NCBI GenBank assembly: GCA_964602655.1
Contig: CAZRSF010000026.1
Coordinates: forward strand, 1-64,000
Reading direction: 5' to 3'
Length of the DNA stretch: 64,000 bases
From: Moduliflexus sp964602655
GTDB lineage: Bacteria > Moduliflexota > Moduliflexia > Moduliflexales > Moduliflexaceae
Positions within the stretch are counted from its first letter, which is position 1, and every line of letters begins with the position of its first letter. The notes under the pieces are model-generated. The model was not told where the DNA came from, made no database searches, and saw only the letters and a program-made list of their open reading frames with translations. A program made the translations under genes and the position numbers. Below are positions 18,248 through 27,981 of the stretch, piece after piece.

Positions 18248-20059
18248 TCAAACACAATTGGCATTATTTATCTCAACAGAATATAGCAACGCATCAATGA
18301 TGCTCAGGAGTTCTTTGTATTGGAAATCTTCCACCATACGGCGCAGATCGTCGCCGAGTGTCTCATCCATCGCGCGTATGCGCTCGATCACCTGTAAACA
18401 CTCTGTCTGGTGCAGCAATTCCAGCGCCTCGCGCAACTCCGCAAGAAGCTCGCGCGGCAGTTGCGCGAGCGCGGTTTCAGGCCGGGCAGATTGTCGGTCG
18501 GCGGATGAGGCGGGTTCTGCGGCGCGAAGAAAACGCGCGCCCAAATATTCCGTCAACGCATCGAAAATTTCCGTGTCTCGATACGGCTTGCGGATCAATG
18601 CGTCGCATCCGGCGGCTACAATTTCCAGACGCTCTTCTTCTAACGCATGGGCGGTGAGAGCGATAATTTTGCAATGCGAACCTGCGTCCGCACCGGCAGC
18701 TTCCTGCTTCCGAATGGCTTGCGTGGCCTGCAAGCCATTCATGACCGGCATCCGAATATCCATCCAGATCAAATCAGGGCGCCACTGTTCGTAAAGCGCG
18801 AGCGCTTCCTGTCCGTTGACCGCTTCGCGCAGTTCGAAGTCGAACGGCTCAAGCAATTTGCGCAGCAGCAGCCGGTTTTCAGGTTGGTCTTCCGCAATCA
18901 GCAGGCGAAAGCGCGGCTGATGCGGGGCGAGGCCGATAATGCGACCCGATTCGGGCAGCGCGCGAATGGTTTCGGAGGCTCGCGCATTGACCGGAATCTC
19001 GAAATAAAAGACCGCGCCCTTGCCCGGTTCGCCGCCGATGCCAATCTCTCCGCCCATCAATCCGACATTTTGCTTCGTGATTGCCAGACCTAAACCACTT
19101 CCGGCTTCGGTGGTCGGACGGCTTTCCAACTGGACGAACGGCAAGAAGACGCGCGCGCGATCCTCGACGGGAATGCCGGAGCCGGTGTCCTCGACTTCCC
19201 AGCGCAGCCAGACGCGCCGGGGCGTTTCCTCGCGGCCTTTCAGAATGCGCAACGTCACGCCGCCGCTGCGTGTATATTTGATCGCGTTGCCGACCAAATT
19301 GAGCAGCGCTTGCCGCAATTTTCCGGCATCGGCGAAGAGAACACGCGGAAGATCGGGCGCTTGCTCGATGCGAAACGTCAGCCTCTTCTCGACCGCTTTC
19401 ACCGCCATTAACGATTGCACCTGAACGATCAATTCATGCAGATCGAACACGCTTTCTTCGAGTACGATCCGGCCAGATTCGATTTTGGCGATGTCGAGAA
19501 TATTATTGATCAAATTCAGCAAATGCTCGCCGCTGTTGTTGATGATGTCGAGGCTGGCGATCTGTTCGGTGGTGGCATCCGGGGCGTTGCGCAGCAGTCG
19601 GGAAAAACCGAGGATCGCGTTGAGCGGCGTGCGCAGTTCATGGCTCATGTTGGCAAGAAATACGCTTTTGGCTTTATTCGCGGTTTCCGCCTGCTCTTTG
19701 GCCTGAACGGCTCTTCTCTGGGCGCGGCGGGCAGATTCCGCCACGCCCGACATCATCAGGCAATTCAGACAGAAGACCGTCATGCCGAGCCAGTCGGCAA
19801 AATCTCGAATAAACGGGTGAGGAATAAATATCGGCCAGGCGAATAAGATGATGCCGGAAGACATCGCAATCGCCAGCAAGCCCGCGCCCAAACCGCCATA
19901 AAGCGCGGCAATCATCACCGCCGGATAAAACGTCAAATACGCAATGCGTTCCTCCAGCGAGCCTAAAAAGATCAGACGAATCGCGGCAAACACGCCGACA
20001 ATCGCGACGGATGCGAGATACGGCATCCCCTTCCACGATACGATTTTTTTCAGATTCAT
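18248..20059 (-). CDS. Membrane hybrid histidine kinase (DUF4118-like sensor)
   Basis: A 603-residue hybrid kinase. The first ~105 residues hold about four transmembrane helices resembling DUF4118, the KdpD-type membrane module (LTFYPAVMIAALYGGLGAGLLA region). HisKA has His140 in MSHELRTPLNAIL; the HATPase domain has GSGLGLAITK. A receiver (386-505) has Asp435 in MDIRMPVMNG. A ~90-residue helical tail follows (LPRELLAELREALELLHQTE). It is the first gene of the all-minus signalling run when read in the direction of transcription. Confidence 0.92.
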   Translation of the reverse strand: MNLKKIVSWKGMPYLASVAIVGVFAAIRLIFLGSLEERIAYLTFYPAVMIAALYGGLGAGLLAIAMSSGIILFAWPIFIPHPFIRDFADWLGMTVFCLNCLMMSGVAESARRAQRRAVQAKEQAETANKAKSVFLANMSHELRTPLNAILGFSRLLRNAPDATTEQIASLDIINNSGEHLLNLINNILDIAKIESGRIVLEESVFDLHELIVQVQSLMAVKAVEKRLTFRIEQAPDLPRVLFADAGKLRQALLNLVGNAIKYTRSGGVTLRILKGREETPRRVWLRWEVEDTGSGIPVEDRARVFLPFVQLESRPTTEAGSGLGLAITKQNVGLMGGEIGIGGEPGKGAVFYFEIPVNARASETIRALPESGRIIGLAPHQPRFRLLIAEDQPENRLLLRKLLEPFDFELREAVNGQEALALYEQWRPDLIWMDIRMPVMNGLQATQAIRKQEAAGADAGSHCKIIALTAHALEEERLEIVAAGCDALIRKPYRDTEIFDALTEYLGARFLRAAEPASSADRQSARPETALAQLPRELLAELREALELLHQTECLQVIERIRAMDETLGDDLRRMVEDFQYKELLSIIDALLYSVEINNANCV

Positions 20060-20140
20060 CTGAGAAATCTCCCTCTACAGCATATTCATCGCCATTGAAA
20101 TCGCCATAGGAGTCTCAACGCGCAGCTTTGAAGGCAAAAG

Positions 20141-21535
20141 CTACGCTTTTGCACTCCTGAAATATGGAATCGGCTCGAAATGGCACGTAAAATGCCGCAG
20201 AAATTGCGGCTGATAGGTGATGCGATAGCCGGGAATCCGGTCGCGCTGATTCCAGACATCTTCGATGACTTCGATCAAATAATCGAAATGGCTTTGGGTA
20301 TAGACGCGGCGCGGAAACGCCAATCGCACCAACTCCAATGGCGACGCAAGTTCTTGCCCCTGCGCGTCGCGGCGACCGAACATCACGCTGCCTAATTCCA
20401 CGCCGCGCACGCCGCCTTCGACATAGAGCGCGTTCACCAAGCCGATGCCGGGATACTGCAACGGCGGAATCTGCGGCAGAAAGCGCTTGCAATCGAGAAA
20501 GACGGCGTGACCGCCGACCGGGCGCACATGCGGAATGCCGCGTTCGAGGAGCTTGCGTCCCAAATACTCGACCGTCGCGTGACGATAGACCTGATAATCG
20601 TACTCTAACGCTTCCATTAAGCCGACCGCAATCGCTTCCAAATCCCGCCCGGCCAGGCCGCCATACGTCGGAAAACCTTCCCGCAGGATCAGCAGGTTTT
20701 TGAAATCCTCCGCCCATTCGTCGTTGTTGCAGACAAAGAACCCGCCGATATTGGCTAATCCGTCCTTTTTGCAACTCATGGTCGCGGCGTCGGCATAGGA
20801 AAACATCTCCTGCGCAATGTCCAGCAGCGATTTGTCTTTATAGCCGTCCTCGCGTTCATGGATGAAATACGCATTTTCCGCGAATCGGCAGGCGTCAATC
20901 ACTAACGGAATGCCGTATTTCTGCAACAGGGCTTTCACCGCCCGCACATTGGCTAACGCCACCGGCTGGCCGCCGCCAGTGTTGTTCGTCACGGTGATCA
21001 TGCAGAACGGAATCTGCGCGACGCCCTGTTCCTGAATGCACCGTTCTAAGGCGTCCAACGCCATGTTTCCTTTGAATGGAACGTCAATCGTGAGATCAAG
21101 TCCTTCCGGGCAAAGGAAGTTCAGCGCATGGCCTCCGACATATTCCATGTTGGCGCGTGTGGTATCGAAATGGCTGTTATTCGGGACGATCTGCCCTGGT
21201 TTCACGCGGGTTTGCGCCAAAATCCCTTCCGCCGCGCGCCCCTGATGCGTCGGAAAGACATGCTTCATCCCGGTGATGGTTTTGACGACCGCCTCGAATT
21301 TTTTCCAGGATTTGCTGCCCGCATAACTTTCATCGCCGCACATCAGCGCCGCCCATTGGCGGTCGGACATCGCGCCCGTGCCGCTATCCGTCAGCAGATC
21401 AATGCAGCAATCCTCCGCATCCAACAAAAAGACGTTATGCTGCGCCTGCGCTAATTTTTGTTCGCGTTCGGCGCGGGAAATAATCTTGATCGGTTCTGTC
21501 ATTTTAATCCGAAACGGCTCGATAATCGTTCGCAT
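20141..21535 (-). CDS. tnaA: Tryptophanase (tryptophan indole-lyase)
   Basis: A 464-residue PLP enzyme that splits L-tryptophan to indole, pyruvate and ammonia. The start gives the family's EPFRIK block, and AGGAGG lies seven bases upstream. Hallmarks: LLTDSGTGAMS, PTHQGRAAE, the PLP lysine in MSCKKDGLANIGG, and VGGHAVF. Two positions separate it from tyrosine phenol-lyase: Asp in HFDTTRANM (Thr in phenol-lyase) and Leu in VELGSV (Arg in phenol-lyase). Elsewhere it is about as similar to phenol-lyases, so the substrate call rests on those residues. No tnaC-like leader or tnaB permease is seen. Confidence 0.87.
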   Translation of the reverse strand: MRTIIEPFRIKMTEPIKIISRAEREQKLAQAQHNVFLLDAEDCCIDLLTDSGTGAMSDRQWAALMCGDESYAGSKSWKKFEAVVKTITGMKHVFPTHQGRAAEGILAQTRVKPGQIVPNNSHFDTTRANMEYVGGHALNFLCPEGLDLTIDVPFKGNMALDALERCIQEQGVAQIPFCMITVTNNTGGGQPVALANVRAVKALLQKYGIPLVIDACRFAENAYFIHEREDGYKDKSLLDIAQEMFSYADAATMSCKKDGLANIGGFFVCNNDEWAEDFKNLLILREGFPTYGGLAGRDLEAIAVGLMEALEYDYQVYRHATVEYLGRKLLERGIPHVRPVGGHAVFLDCKRFLPQIPPLQYPGIGLVNALYVEGGVRGVELGSVMFGRRDAQGQELASPLELVRLAFPRRVYTQSHFDYLIEVIEDVWNQRDRIPGYRITYQPQFLRHFTCHFEPIPYFRSAKA

Positions 21536-22116
21536 TCAGGGTTCCTCCTGGGTTCAAGGATAATTGGGGTTCGAACAGGAAAGTTGTCACGATTTCAGCG
21601 AAAATGTCAACAGACATTCTTGGAAATAACGATTTTTGTTTCTGACTCTTCCATTCCGGTAGGGATTCACGATATTCAATCATCATGATCGCCGGGACTC
21701 GTTCCACGCTCCGCGTCCCGCGCACCGCCGAGCGGCGGCTTTTGGCATTCTACGCGGAGCGTGGAACGAGAATATCACAGCCCTGCCTCACACATAAAGA
21801 TTGATTCGATCTCGACTGAATTCCTTGACATGATCTGCAAAATAGGCGAGCATGTCATTGATGGGCGCGTTCAACAAGAATCGGCAAGCTGCAAGGGCGT
21901 TCATCCGAACGGAATTCACCAGCAGCATCACCTCCGGCATTTCATGATGATGCGAGACGCGATGGCAATGTCAAGGAGATTTTTGATTTTTGCGTAAGTC
22001 CTGAACAGGAGATTCCGATGCCCTCCCTGGTCGTCAACAGATGCTCATCATCTCGAATTTGCGTTGTTTTGGGAAATGGAACGCGCCTTCTTCACGCAAC
22101 GCAACTGGAGTCAACC
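21536..22116. other. Intergenic region with a 19-bp inverted repeat
   Basis: No convincing gene. Arms 21699-21717 (CTCGTTCCACGCTCCGCGT) and 21752-21770 are perfect inverses, and the right arm runs into AATATCACAGCCCTG, the family A terminus. A 78-codon frame at 21761-21997 has no recognisable content. The ATG at 22018 has AGGAG upstream and could extend the next gene by 33 codons. Confidence 0.55.
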
Positions 22117-25100
22117 ATGAGACACCATACGCATCGCCTATCGCCATCGGCAACCGGCTGGCGGCGCATCGCGCTGATCGGCATCGTCGTTCTCTGCCTG
22201 ACAACGGACGTTCAGGCGCAGACGACCGGCGCGCGGATCAGCAAAAGCGTCTTGTTTCTCTCATCCGATCAAATTGACTTGCCGGTCAACACTCTGGCGG
22301 TACAGTCCATGCAGGACGAATTTCGGCAGGCTGCCGACCTGAACCTGAATATCTATTATGAATATCTGGATATCAACCGCTTTAACGACGCCGCGTATCA
22401 GCGCGCGCTGTTCGACCTGTATGCGCTCAAGTATCGCAATACACCCGTAGATTTGGTTATCGTCGGCAATTCGAGCATGTTGGAACTCTGGCTCTCGAAA
22501 CGCGCGGACATTCTCCCGAACGCGCCGGTGCTCTTTTACGATATGAATACTGCCAAAGCCGCCACGCTGACGCTGCCCCCGGATGTCAGCGGCGTGACGG
22601 CGGATGTGGATTTCGTCAAGTCCGCGCGCTGGTTCTTGCGCGCCAACCCGTCGGTACACGAAATGATTCTGGTGCATGGCTTGGGACAGGCCGATCAGGC
22701 CTTTCTGCCGTATGTTGACGCGGTTCGGGCGGAATTGTGCGGAACGGTGCAATGCGCCGATTGGTCATCGCTGCCGGTAACGGAGATGACACGCCGCGCG
22801 GCAGCCTTGCCGAATACCGCCGTGATCGTCTATTTTCTGGTCATGGAAGATGCCGCCGGTGTCAAGTACAAGCCGATTGATGTCGTCCGGCAGCTTGCCG
22901 CCGCCTCCTCCGTGCCGGTGCTGACTGGCTATGACCAATTTATCGGCACCGGCACGATTGGCGGCTATATGTACAGCATCGAAGGGCAAGCCCGCGCCGT
23001 GACGCGGATGGGGCTGCGTATTCTGCGCGGCGAACCCGTCAGCGCCATGCCGGTGCAGATCAATACGGGGACGCAGTTCGTCTTCGATCACCTCGCCTTA
23101 CAACGCTGGAACATCCCGTTATCTGCTCTTCCTCCTGAACGCATTGTCAAAAACCGGCGACATTCCATTTGGGAGCATAAGCTACAGTTGTTCGGCGCGA
23201 GCGCAGGCATCGCCATTTTAATGCTTCTGACAGGCTATTTGGGGATTCTCACGCGCCGATTGCGCGCCGCCCGCGAGATATTGAACCAGAGCAATGTCAA
23301 TCTGGAAATTCAGGTGCGCGAGCGCACCGCCGCGCTCAGCCAAACCAATCATCGGCTCGAAGAAGAAAACGCCGAACGTAAGCGAGCAGAGCGCGCGCTG
23401 CGCGAGAGCGAGGAAAAATTCGCGAAAGCCTTTCACTCCAATCAGGTCGCCATGTCGCTTTCCACCCTTGACGAAGGGCGGTATCTGGACGTCAACGCCG
23501 AATTTTTGCGACTGGCCGAGCGAACGTATGATGAAGTCGTCGGACATACGACGCTGGAATTGGGCATCTGGGCGCATCCCGCGCAGCGCGACGAGATCAT
23601 GACCAAGATCAAAGAGCAGGGCGCATTACACAATAGTGAACTCGACATTCGGACCAAATCCGGCAACATTCTCACGCTGCTCTGGTCTGCCGAACAGGTG
23701 ACGCTTCGAAACACGCCGTGCCTGCTCGTCTCGACGTTTGACATCTCAGAACGCAAGCTGGTGGAAAAAGCATTGCGGGAGAGCGAAGACCGCTACCGGC
23801 GAGTGTCGTCCGTGATTTCGGATATCGCCTACTCGTGCCTCTCGACCGAAACCGACGAGTACGCGATTGACTGGATGACTGGCGCAGCGGAAAGAATCAC
23901 CGGCTATACGGTGGAAGAGATCAAAGCCGAGCGCTGTTGGGGCGCGCTCGTCATTGCGGAGGATCGAGCGCTGTTCGATCAACATATCACGAAGCTTGCG
24001 CCGGGTTCAAGAAGTTCGTGTGAATTACGCTTGCGTCATAAGGACGGCTCGGTACGGTGGGTGGCTTCATTAGCGGAATGCGTTGTGTCGGACAGCGCGC
24101 CGCGCGCGTCTCAACTGTACGGCGGCTTAGTTGACATCACCGAGCGCAAGCAAGCAGAAGACGCGTTGCGTCGCTCTGAGGCATTTCTCGACAACATTCT
24201 TGAACATAGCCCGAACTCCATGTGGATTGCTGACGAACAGGGAACGCTGATGCGGATGAATCAAGCCTGCCGCGATCTATTCCATGTGCGCGATGAGGAA
24301 GTTATCGGCAAATATAACATCTTACGCGACAATCTGGCTGAAGAACAAGGATTCATGCCGGTCGTCAAGCAGGTGTTCGAGCAAGGCGCGCCCGCTCGTT
24401 TCGTCATTCAATATGATACGTCGGCGATCAAGGGACTTGAACTTCGACAGGCAAGCACCGCGACGCTTGACGTGCATATTTCGCCGATCCTTGACGCGCA
24501 AGGTCGTGTCGCCAATGCCGTCATCCAACATGTGGACATCACGGAACGCAAGCGAGTTGAACAGATATTACAAGAGAGTGAAGCGAAATACCGGCGGTTA
24601 GTGGAAAATCTCCCGGGAGTTGTCTATGTATTTTCGAGCGTCCGCGGCAACGTGTACTGTTCGACGCATGTGGAAACGATTTTAGGCTATTCCCCGGAAT
24701 ATCTTTACCGACATCCGCGGCTCTGGAATCAATCCATCCACCCCGACGACATGCCCAAAGTGGTCGCCGCGGTGACACAATTTCAGCAGGGAGAGCATTT
24801 CAAGGTAGAATATCGCATCAAAAACGCCGAGGGCGAATGGCGCTGGTTCTACGATCTCTCCATCGGGCGGCAAGACCTGCCTGATGAAACGCTTATCGAA
24901 GGGCTGGCGTTGGACATTACCGACCGCAAACGCGCCGAAGACGAACTCCGGCTCTTCAAGTCTATCGTCGAATCATCGGAAGAAGCGATTGCCATCAGCG
25001 ACGCCGCCGGACGCCTGATCTACATCAACCCCGCGCATGTCAAGCTGTTCGGGCGGTCATTGGAACAGGCGCGTCAGGCCAATTATCGCGAGTATTATCC

Positions 25101-26760
25101 GCCGGAATCTCTTAAGATATTGAACCGCGACGTTGCGCCAGCATTAACCAACGGCAAGAGCTGGCAGGGCGTGCTGGACGTGTTCGACGCGACCGGTCGG
25201 CGTTTTCCGCTGTGGGAACACGCCGATTCCATCCGCGATGCCGACGGCAATATGCTCTACGGCTTCGGATTCATGCACGATGACACGTTGCGCAAAAACG
25301 TCGAAGATACCTTGAAACACGCCAAAGTCATTGCTGAAGAAGCGAATCGCATCAAATCCGCCTTTCTCGCCACCATGAGCCACGAACTGCGGACGCCGCT
25401 GAATAGCATTTTGGGATATACGCAAATGCTCAAACACGATCCGACGATCTCCGCAGAGCAACTCAAGGGGCTGAATATCATTGAATACAGCGGCAATTAT
25501 CTGTTAGACCTGATTAACGACATTCTCGATTTGGCGAAGATCGAAGCGGGAAAATTAGAGGTGCATCCCGCCCCGATCCATCTGCCGTCGCTGCTTGACG
25601 ATGCGCGGGGGATGATGGCGATGAAGGCCGAACACAAAGGGCTGCGCTTGCAATTGATCCAGGACCCGCGCATGCCGAATTACGTTGAGGGAGACGCGCA
25701 CCGCCTCCGTCAAATTCTGCTGAATCTGTTAGGCAATGCGATCAAATTTACGGATCGCGGCGACGTGACGTTGCGCGTCACGACTGATTCACCCCGCCCC
25801 CTCACCGAAGACGCTTACAGTTCTGGGGTTTCAGCGGCGCAGCCGCCAGATTCCCCTCCTGGGAGGGGCAAGGGGTGGGTTGCTGCTGATTGGCAGCATC
25901 TCAGCGTCACGAACCCACCCCTACCCCTCCCAGGAGGGGAATGCGTTGCTTCGCAGCAAAACACGTCCCCTTGCCCCGACCTCCCAGCAGGGGAATTGGC
26001 GCGTCTCCGTTTCGACATCGAAGACAGCGGCGTCGGGATCGCGGCGGATGATCTGGCAAAACTTTTTACGCCATTTCAGCAAGTCGGCGACACCGCGCGT
26101 CGAGCGCAAGGCACGGGTTTAGGATTAGCGATCAGCCGTCATCTCGCGACCTTGATGGGCGGAACGCTGACCGTCACGAGCGCCGTCGGCGTCGGCAGCG
26201 TGTTTCGGTTCGAGATCGCGCTGCCAGTCGTCGCCGGTAGTCAGTCGTATCTGCCGAAGCTGGCGCAGGAGGAGACGCCGCCGCCCGTCGCGCCCGATGC
26301 CGCCGAGATGCTGCTGCCGTCGTCCGCCATGCTGAAAACGTTATTCGATCTGGCAGACATCGGCGATATTCTCGGCTTGCGCGCGAATCTGACGGCGCTC
26401 GCGCAATCGGAAGGCGGGCTGACGCCATTTGTCGAACAACTTCAGGAACTCGCGCAGCATTTTCAACTCGGACAGATTCGGCAGGTACTGTTACGCAGTT
26501 TGGAAGAATCCAATCGCCGTTATGCTGACGTCCTTTCAGACACAGAACGCGCGGCGGCCATTCCGGCGGAATGGCTCGCCAGACTGCGCGCGGCCATCGC
26601 CATTACCGATATACAAGCGATTGACAGCACGCTCAACGACATGCGGACGATTGACCCCGTTTTGGCCGATACGCTCGCGCAGTTGGCATACGATTTCGAG
26701 TATGGCAAGATGGCGCGCCTGTTAGATAGCGAACAGTCGCAGGATGCTGTAGAACTATAG
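22117..26760 (+). CDS. Giant multi-PAS histidine kinase with periplasmic ABC-substrate-binding domain
   Basis: A 1547-residue membrane kinase. A signal peptide (ending TTDVQA), then an ABC_sub_bind-type domain (PF04392-like) in the periplasm, a transmembrane helix (GIAILMLLTGYLGIL), a coiled coil and five PAS domains. HisKA has His1089 in MSHELRTPLNS; the HATPase domain has GTGLGLAIS. It has no receiver but keeps the ~160-residue helical tail that follows the receiver in the kinase at 27982. I chose ATG 22117 (GGAG six bases upstream) because it puts the signal peptide at the N terminus; ATG 22018 is in frame and also has AGGAG. A 96-bp palindromic repeat lies in frame inside the HATPase domain (25849-25944). 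Confidence 0.92.
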   Translation: MRHHTHRLSPSATGWRRIALIGIVVLCLTTDVQAQTTGARISKSVLFLSSDQIDLPVNTLAVQSMQDEFRQAADLNLNIYYEYLDINRFNDAAYQRALFDLYALKYRNTPVDLVIVGNSSMLELWLSKRADILPNAPVLFYDMNTAKAATLTLPPDVSGVTADVDFVKSARWFLRANPSVHEMILVHGLGQADQAFLPYVDAVRAELCGTVQCADWSSLPVTEMTRRAAALPNTAVIVYFLVMEDAAGVKYKPIDVVRQLAAASSVPVLTGYDQFIGTGTIGGYMYSIEGQARAVTRMGLRILRGEPVSAMPVQINTGTQFVFDHLALQRWNIPLSALPPERIVKNRRHSIWEHKLQLFGASAGIAILMLLTGYLGILTRRLRAAREILNQSNVNLEIQVRERTAALSQTNHRLEEENAERKRAERALRESEEKFAKAFHSNQVAMSLSTLDEGRYLDVNAEFLRLAERTYDEVVGHTTLELGIWAHPAQRDEIMTKIKEQGALHNSELDIRTKSGNILTLLWSAEQVTLRNTPCLLVSTFDISERKLVEKALRESEDRYRRVSSVISDIAYSCLSTETDEYAIDWMTGAAERITGYTVEEIKAERCWGALVIAEDRALFDQHITKLAPGSRSSCELRLRHKDGSVRWVASLAECVVSDSAPRASQLYGGLVDITERKQAEDALRRSEAFLDNILEHSPNSMWIADEQGTLMRMNQACRDLFHVRDEEVIGKYNILRDNLAEEQGFMPVVKQVFEQGAPARFVIQYDTSAIKGLELRQASTATLDVHISPILDAQGRVANAVIQHVDITERKRVEQILQESEAKYRRLVENLPGVVYVFSSVRGNVYCSTHVETILGYSPEYLYRHPRLWNQSIHPDDMPKVVAAVTQFQQGEHFKVEYRIKNAEGEWRWFYDLSIGRQDLPDETLIEGLALDITDRKRAEDELRLFKSIVESSEEAIAISDAAGRLIYINPAHVKLFGRSLEQARQANYREYYPPESLKILNRDVAPALTNGKSWQGVLDVFDATGRRFPLWEHADSIRDADGNMLYGFGFMHDDTLRKNVEDTLKHAKVIAEEANRIKSAFLATMSHELRTPLNSILGYTQMLKHDPTISAEQLKGLNIIEYSGNYLLDLINDILDLAKIEAGKLEVHPAPIHLPSLLDDARGMMAMKAEHKGLRLQLIQDPRMPNYVEGDAHRLRQILLNLLGNAIKFTDRGDVTLRVTTDSPRPLTEDAYSSGVSAAQPPDSPPGRGKGWVAADWQHLSVTNPPLPLPGGECVASQQNTSPCPDLPAGELARLRFDIEDSGVGIAADDLAKLFTPFQQVGDTARRAQGTGLGLAISRHLATLMGGTLTVTSAVGVGSVFRFEIALPVVAGSQSYLPKLAQEETPPPVAPDAAEMLLPSSAMLKTLFDLADIGDILGLRANLTALAQSEGGLTPFVEQLQELAQHFQLGQIRQVLLRSLEESNRRYADVLSDTERAAAIPAEWLARLRAAIAITDIQAIDSTLNDMRTIDPVLADTLAQLAYDFEYGKMARLLDSEQSQDAVEL
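25849..25944. repeat. Palindromic repeat, family C, inserted in frame within a kinase gene
   Basis: The same element as 6616-6713: left arm TTCCCCTCCTGGGAGGGGCA and GGGTGGGTT, right arm AACCCACCCC and CCCAGGAGGGGA. At 96 bp it adds 32 codons without a stop, yielding peptides such as SPPGRGKGW and NPPLPLPGGE. It falls in a surface loop of the HATPase domain, between VTLRVTT and LRFDIEDSGVG. Confidence 0.88.
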
Positions 26761-26859
26761 CAAGCCTCAATCAGATGTACACTCGGTGGGACAGGCATTT
26801 TTGTCTGTGCCGCGGTGAAGCGACAACTCATTTAGGACTGCGATATTAAGGAGAAAAAA

Positions 26860-27951
26860 ATGATGAAAAAAAGAATGATATTGACGGTAACGGTGGCATT
26901 GCTCATCGTCGCGAGCATTCTGGGCTGGTGGCATTTTTCGCAACCGATCCGCATTGGGGTGATCTTGCCGTTCGACAAGCTGACGGGCAACGAAGCCAAT
27001 CTGTTTATACGATACTATCAAGCCAGACATCCCAAGATCGGCCTCAGACCGGTGCAATTCATCATCGAAGATCGGCCATCGGAAGAGGCTCCCGTCAAAG
27101 CGGCATACCGCGAATTGAACGCGCAGGGCGTCTCCGTCATCATCGGCGGCAATTTCAGCGCAGAGGGCATCTGGCTGGCCGAGGAGTCTGCCAAAACCGG
27201 CATCCCGACGTTCGGCATCACGCCGTCAACCGCCGTGTTAAGCAAGAAAAAGGATGGATTTTTCCGGCTCTGCCCGACCAATGCGTTGCAGGCCAAAGCG
27301 GTAAGCATCTACTTTCAGAGAGAAGGCGTGAAACGCTTAGTCGTGGTGACATCATTAGAGAATTCGGTGTACGTTGAGCCATTTTTCGCCGTGCTTGCCG
27401 AGAATTTCACCGGCGAGATCGCGCGGGTTCCCTTCGCAGACCATCCCGACACCTATCAGCAGATTTCGAATGCGAACCCGGATGGGATTTTCACCATCCT
27501 GCCCGCCAAAGATGTCATTCTGACGATCAAAGCCATCCGCGAACAGCGACGGGAGATCCGGTTCGGATCGTCGTCCTGGGGGTCGGACGAAATCCTCTCC
27601 CTGTACTCTGGCCCGCTCCTGGATGGCGTCCTCTTCTTTGCGCTGGACAAAACCATTTATGGCGCAGACTATCAAGCCGAACTGGACGATTTCGCGAAGA
27701 CGTACAACATGAAGGTGACCAATGCGGCGCAGTACACGGTCTCGATCTTACATATCCTGTATCAGGCCATCAAAGAAGTCGGAGCCTCGCGGGAAGCCCT
27801 CAACGCGTATTTCGAAACGCCGAGGACATACGACACCTGTTATGGCCGGACATCTATGGATGCATACGGCGATGTCTCAGCCCGGCAAATCATTGTGCAG
27901 GAAACCACGAACGGCGTCATCCAAAAGAAGGAAACCGTCGAATTGGAATAA
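26860..27951 (+). CDS. Periplasmic binding protein, branched-chain amino acid type (Peripla_BP_6)
   Basis: A 363-residue binding protein with an N-terminal hydrophobic anchor or signal (about 5-24, no clear cleavage site, so it may stay membrane-tethered). The fold is type I periplasmic: IRIGVILPFD, VIIGGNFSAEGI, AKTGIPTFGITPSTAVL and KRLVVVTSLENS. AAGGAG-like sequence (taaggagaaaaaa) precedes the ATG. Only 30 bp separate it from the next gene, a membrane hybrid kinase with its own periplasmic domain, and no ABC transporter genes follow. I infer that it delivers a ligand signal to that kinase. Confidence 0.87.
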   Translation: MMKKRMILTVTVALLIVASILGWWHFSQPIRIGVILPFDKLTGNEANLFIRYYQARHPKIGLRPVQFIIEDRPSEEAPVKAAYRELNAQGVSVIIGGNFSAEGIWLAEESAKTGIPTFGITPSTAVLSKKKDGFFRLCPTNALQAKAVSIYFQREGVKRLVVVTSLENSVYVEPFFAVLAENFTGEIARVPFADHPDTYQQISNANPDGIFTILPAKDVILTIKAIREQRREIRFGSSSWGSDEILSLYSGPLLDGVLFFALDKTIYGADYQAELDDFAKTYNMKVTNAAQYTVSILHILYQAIKEVGASREALNAYFETPRTYDTCYGRTSMDAYGDVSARQIIVQETTNGVIQKKETVELE

Positions 27952-27981
27952 CCGCGCAAACCCGTCAGTCAAACGAGGCCT

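Noticed and set aside
20141..21535. Tyrosine phenol-lyase instead of tryptophanase
   Set aside because: The Thr and Arg that bind the phenol ring are Asp and Leu here.
21761..21997. 78-codon frame upstream of the large kinase
   Set aside because: No ribosome site, no recognisable content, and it begins inside the inverted repeat.
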